Shown here one piece after another: positions 5,014 through 6,875 of a stretch of DNA of 6,875 bases; positions within the stretch are counted from its first letter, which is position 1, and each line of letters starts with the position of its first letter. Under the pieces are notes generated by a model. It was not told the DNA's origin. It was given only the letters and a program-made list of their open reading frames with translations, and did no database searches. A program made the translations under genes and the position numbers. Origin of the DNA: Chloroflexota bacterium (GTDB taxonomy: Bacteria; Chloroflexota; Anaerolineae; Aggregatilineales; Phototrophicaceae); the NCBI GenBank assembly GCA_023392115.1, contig JAEVZT010000269.1:1-6875 (forward strand), given 5' to 3'.

Positions 5014-6575
5014 AGCGCGGCTGCCTGCGTCCGAATCTGGATGCGGAGCGGCAGCAGCGGCATGCGCATCATCCAGTCGGGCGTCAGCGCGATCTGCGGA
5101 GCGCTGCCTTCCGCGAGATCCACTTCGCTCAAGATGTACTGCATTGCCTCGTCGGGCGTCTTGCCCGCCAGACTCTGCTGAAGCTGCCCGACGTTGATCT
5201 GCTCGGCGATCAGGCTGCTCGAAATCATCGTGAAGGTCACGCGCCCGCCGGGGTTGAACTCGCTGACTTCGCCGCGCTCGTACAGGATCGTTTCTGGTCG
5301 GATGCCGCGCCCGCGGGGAATCTGCCCCGCCAGCCGCGCGAAGGCGACCTGCTGCGCGCTCTGCTCGTCGATTGCCGTCGCGGTGACGACGGCGCGCATG
5401 GAAAGTGTCAGCGTATCGGCGACGTCGCCAATTTCGGCATCGAAGGTCATCCAGTCGCCGCGCTCCTCGGAAATGCGGACGGTTTCAGGAATCAAGAACT
5501 GCGTATCTTCGAGCCGCGTGAGCATTTCCGAATAGGCGCGATCCTGCACCTGCTGGCGCAGGACTGCCAGCAGTCGATCGCGGTCGTCGGCGCTGACGAT
5601 ATTCACGGCGCGGTCTTCGCCGCCGACCGTCGCCGCGACGTTGCGGACTTCGATCCGCTCCGCTAGAGCATCATTGCCAACGATTTGGTTAATCATGCCG
5701 CTCTCGACGTTGCCGATAGATCCGGCGAAGTCGATCGCGGCTTCGACGGCAACGTCCATCTGGCTTCCCTCACCGGCGGGCACGGTGATGTCGGACTGCG
5801 TTTCAAACAGGATTGTCGTGCCGGCGCTCGTGCCAACAAGCTGTCCCGCGGGAACGTTGACCGTGCCGTTCGTCCGGTTGATGAAGATGACGGTGCCGCG
5901 CGCGCGTGTGTCGTCGAGGTCTTGGACGCCGGTCGTGTTGATCGTTCCCCGTTCTTCGACCTGTGCCACCAGCGTATTCGCCGGAATGACGCCGTTCTCG
6001 ACGTCGACTAAGCCCTGATGTTCGGGGTCGGCGTTGATCGTCGCCTCGACCTGCAAGCGTTCCTGTGCCGGGACGAGCGTTACCGTCGCGCTGGGGATCA
6101 GCAGCACGGCGACGAAAACCAGCACGCCGACCAGAAGGACGATAATCGCGGCGCGGGTCAGAACGCGGAAGACGCGCCCTAGCGCAGAGCGCTCACCCTC
6201 GGCGCGCACGCGCGTCGCGTAGGGCAGCAGTTCTTCGGGTTCGGGTTCGTCTTTCGGGCGCTGGACGCGCGAGGTGAAAACCTTCGACCGACCGCGCTTC
6301 CACTTGGCGCGCTCGCTTTCCCCGACCGTTTCGAACGTGCTGATGTTCAACTCGTTTGCATTGCGGATCACGTCGGCGTCATGCGTGATCAGCGCGAGGC
6401 GGATCGCCAACCGCATCGCCTCGCGCTGGATCAGGACGAGATCGAGCTTGCGCGTCAATGCCGTCCCGGTTTCGGGCCAGATCATCAGGACGCGCTTGCC
6501 GCGCATGAAGTTCAGTCGGTCACGGATCGAAGCGACGTCTTCGCCGGCTTCGAGCTGCAAAAATTCAGGTTTCAT
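5010..6575 (-). CDS. Single-pass membrane protein with Baseplate_J-like extracytoplasmic region, function unknown
   Basis: A 521-residue protein in three parts. The N-terminal cytoplasmic domain (about 1-100: [20 protein letters not shown], then [23 protein letters not shown]) looks like an alpha/beta Rossmann-like unit. A charged linker (100-140) leads to one membrane helix at about 143-161. The outer region (162-521) contains [20 protein letters not shown] (226-245) and [10 protein letters not shown] (261-270), the VPAG-type repeats that put such proteins in the Baseplate_J/gp47 family, then alpha/beta repeats and a final aromatic/proline-rich [17 protein letters not shown] recall the same layout in Chloroflexota and Patescibacteria proteins of unknown role. 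No other phage, contractile-injection or tail genes are present, so a baseplate role is unlikely. Its ATG overlaps the alaS stop (ATGA) and its TGA overlaps the ruvX GTG. A cell-envelope role beside mltG is a guess. Confidence 0.75.
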   Translation of the reverse strand: MKPEFLQLEAGEDVASIRDRLNFMRGKRVLMIWPETGTALTRKLDLVLIQREAMRLAIRLALITHDADVIRNANELNISTFETVGESERAKWKRGRSKVFTSRVQRPKDEPEPEELLPYATRVRAEGERSALGRVFRVLTRAAIIVLLVGVLVFVAVLLIPSATVTLVPAQERLQVEATINADPEHQGLVDVENGVIPANTLVAQVEERGTINTTGVQDLDDTRARGTVIFINRTNGTVNVPAGQLVGTSAGTTILFETQSDITVPAGEGSQMDVAVEAAIDFAGSIGNVESGMINQIVGNDALAERIEVRNVAATVGGEDRAVNIVSADDRDRLLAVLRQQVQDRAYSEMLTRLEDTQFLIPETVRISEERGDWMTFDAEIGDVADTLTLSMRAVVTATAIDEQSAQQVAFARLAGQIPRGRGIRPETILYERGEVSEFNPGGRVTFTMISSSLIAEQINVGQLQQSLAGKTPDEAMQYILSEVDLAEGSAPQIALTPDWMMRMPLLPLRIQIRTQAAAL

Positions 6576-6875
6576 CCTTGCGCCGCAGCGATTAGCTCCC
6601 GTGCTGTATCCAATGCTTCGCCGAGTTTCGCGGCGTCTTTGCCGCCCGCCTGCGCCATCGTCGGACGCCCGCCGCCGCCACCGCCGACGACCGCCGCGAT
6701 CTGCTTGATTAGGTTGCCGGCGTGCAGCCCCTTCTTCGTCAGATCATCGGTGACGGCGACGACGATCTGCGGCTTGCCTTCGACCACGCTGCCGAGCACC
6801 ATGACGCCGCTCGTGACGGCGTTACGGAACCAGTCCGACATCTCGCGCAGGGTGTCCGGCGGCACGTCTTCCAAC
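6572..6875 (-). CDS. alaS: Alanyl-tRNA synthetase, C-terminal end (runs off right edge)
   Basis: The last 100 complete codons are visible, ending in TGA at 6572-6574; the 5' part lies beyond the window. The sequence is the C-terminal DHHA1/C-Ala region that follows the editing domain: [34 protein letters not shown], then the glycine-rich [17 protein letters not shown], a hallmark of AlaRS that supports tRNA(Ala) binding and dimerisation, and a closing helix [16 protein letters not shown]. The enzyme charges tRNA(Ala) with alanine in the cytoplasm. It is the most upstream gene seen of the minus-strand cluster, and its stop overlaps the next start by 4 bp, so the downstream genes are probably co-transcribed from a promoter outside the window. 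Confidence 0.95.
   Translation of the reverse strand, partial: LEDVPPDTLREMSDWFRNAVTSGVMVLGSVVEGKPQIVVAVTDDLTKKGLHAGNLIKQIAAVVGGGGGGRPTMAQAGGKDAAKLGEALDTARELIAAAQG

Noticed and set aside
4621..5181. 186-codon plus-strand open frame antisense to ruvX and the end of the Baseplate_J-like gene
   Set aside because: It spans the boundary of two real genes on the other strand and has no recognisable domain.
5010..6575. Part of a prophage or contractile injection system because of Baseplate_J similarity
   Set aside because: There are no tail, sheath, tube, capsid, integrase or lysis genes in the window, and the gene is embedded by 4-bp overlaps in a housekeeping operon with a membrane helix that phage baseplate proteins lack.

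Overview
The window reads as a chromosomal piece of a GC-rich bacterium, most likely a member of the Chloroflexota (Anaerolineae-like). That placement is inference from memory. It rests on the style of the proteins (a Baseplate_J-like membrane protein beside alaS, a membrane-anchored DsbA-like thioredoxin, a short periplasmic-binding-fold lipoprotein) and on C-rich palindromic intergenic repeats, not on any search. There is no rRNA, tRNA, CRISPR array, transposase or phage module.

Left part (1-2430). A nucleotidyltransferase gene enters from the left edge as its first 35 codons on the minus strand. A 155-bp spacer follows, dominated by a perfect 24-bp palindrome inside a larger C-rich/G-rich inverted repeat. 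Next is a membrane-tethered DsbA-like disulfide oxidoreductase (minus strand). Divergent from it, across a compact promoter region, is a complete pyrimidine-nucleoside (thymidine) phosphorylase (plus strand), a nucleoside-salvage enzyme.

Middle (2401-3387). The phosphorylase gene converges on, and overlaps by 30 bp, a lipoprotein gene of the periplasmic-binding type I fold. Immediately upstream of that lipoprotein gene lies a 120-bp run of five back-to-back inverted repeats. Two of them form a bidirectional terminator pair. A G-rich tract with G-quadruplex spacing follows, ending just short of the mltG stop codon.

Right part (3388-6875). Four minus-strand genes run in the order alaS (C-terminal end only), a Baseplate_J-like single-pass membrane protein, ruvX/yqgF, and mltG. 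The first three are joined by 4-bp stop/start overlaps (ATGA and GTGA). mltG follows after 69 bp with its own strong ribosome binding site. The order alaS-x-ruvX-mltG recalls the Firmicutes alaS-yrzL-yrrK-yrrL(mltG) cluster, with a membrane protein in the intervening position. The cluster therefore links tRNA charging, 16S rRNA maturation or nucleic-acid processing, and peptidoglycan strand release, and it ends at a good minus-strand intrinsic terminator in the hairpin array.

I see no clear new defence or mobile system. The most unusual parts are the hairpin array with its effects on the lipoprotein start, the antisense layout of the phosphorylase and lipoprotein genes, and the unexplained Baseplate_J-like protein in the alaS-ruvX-mltG cluster.
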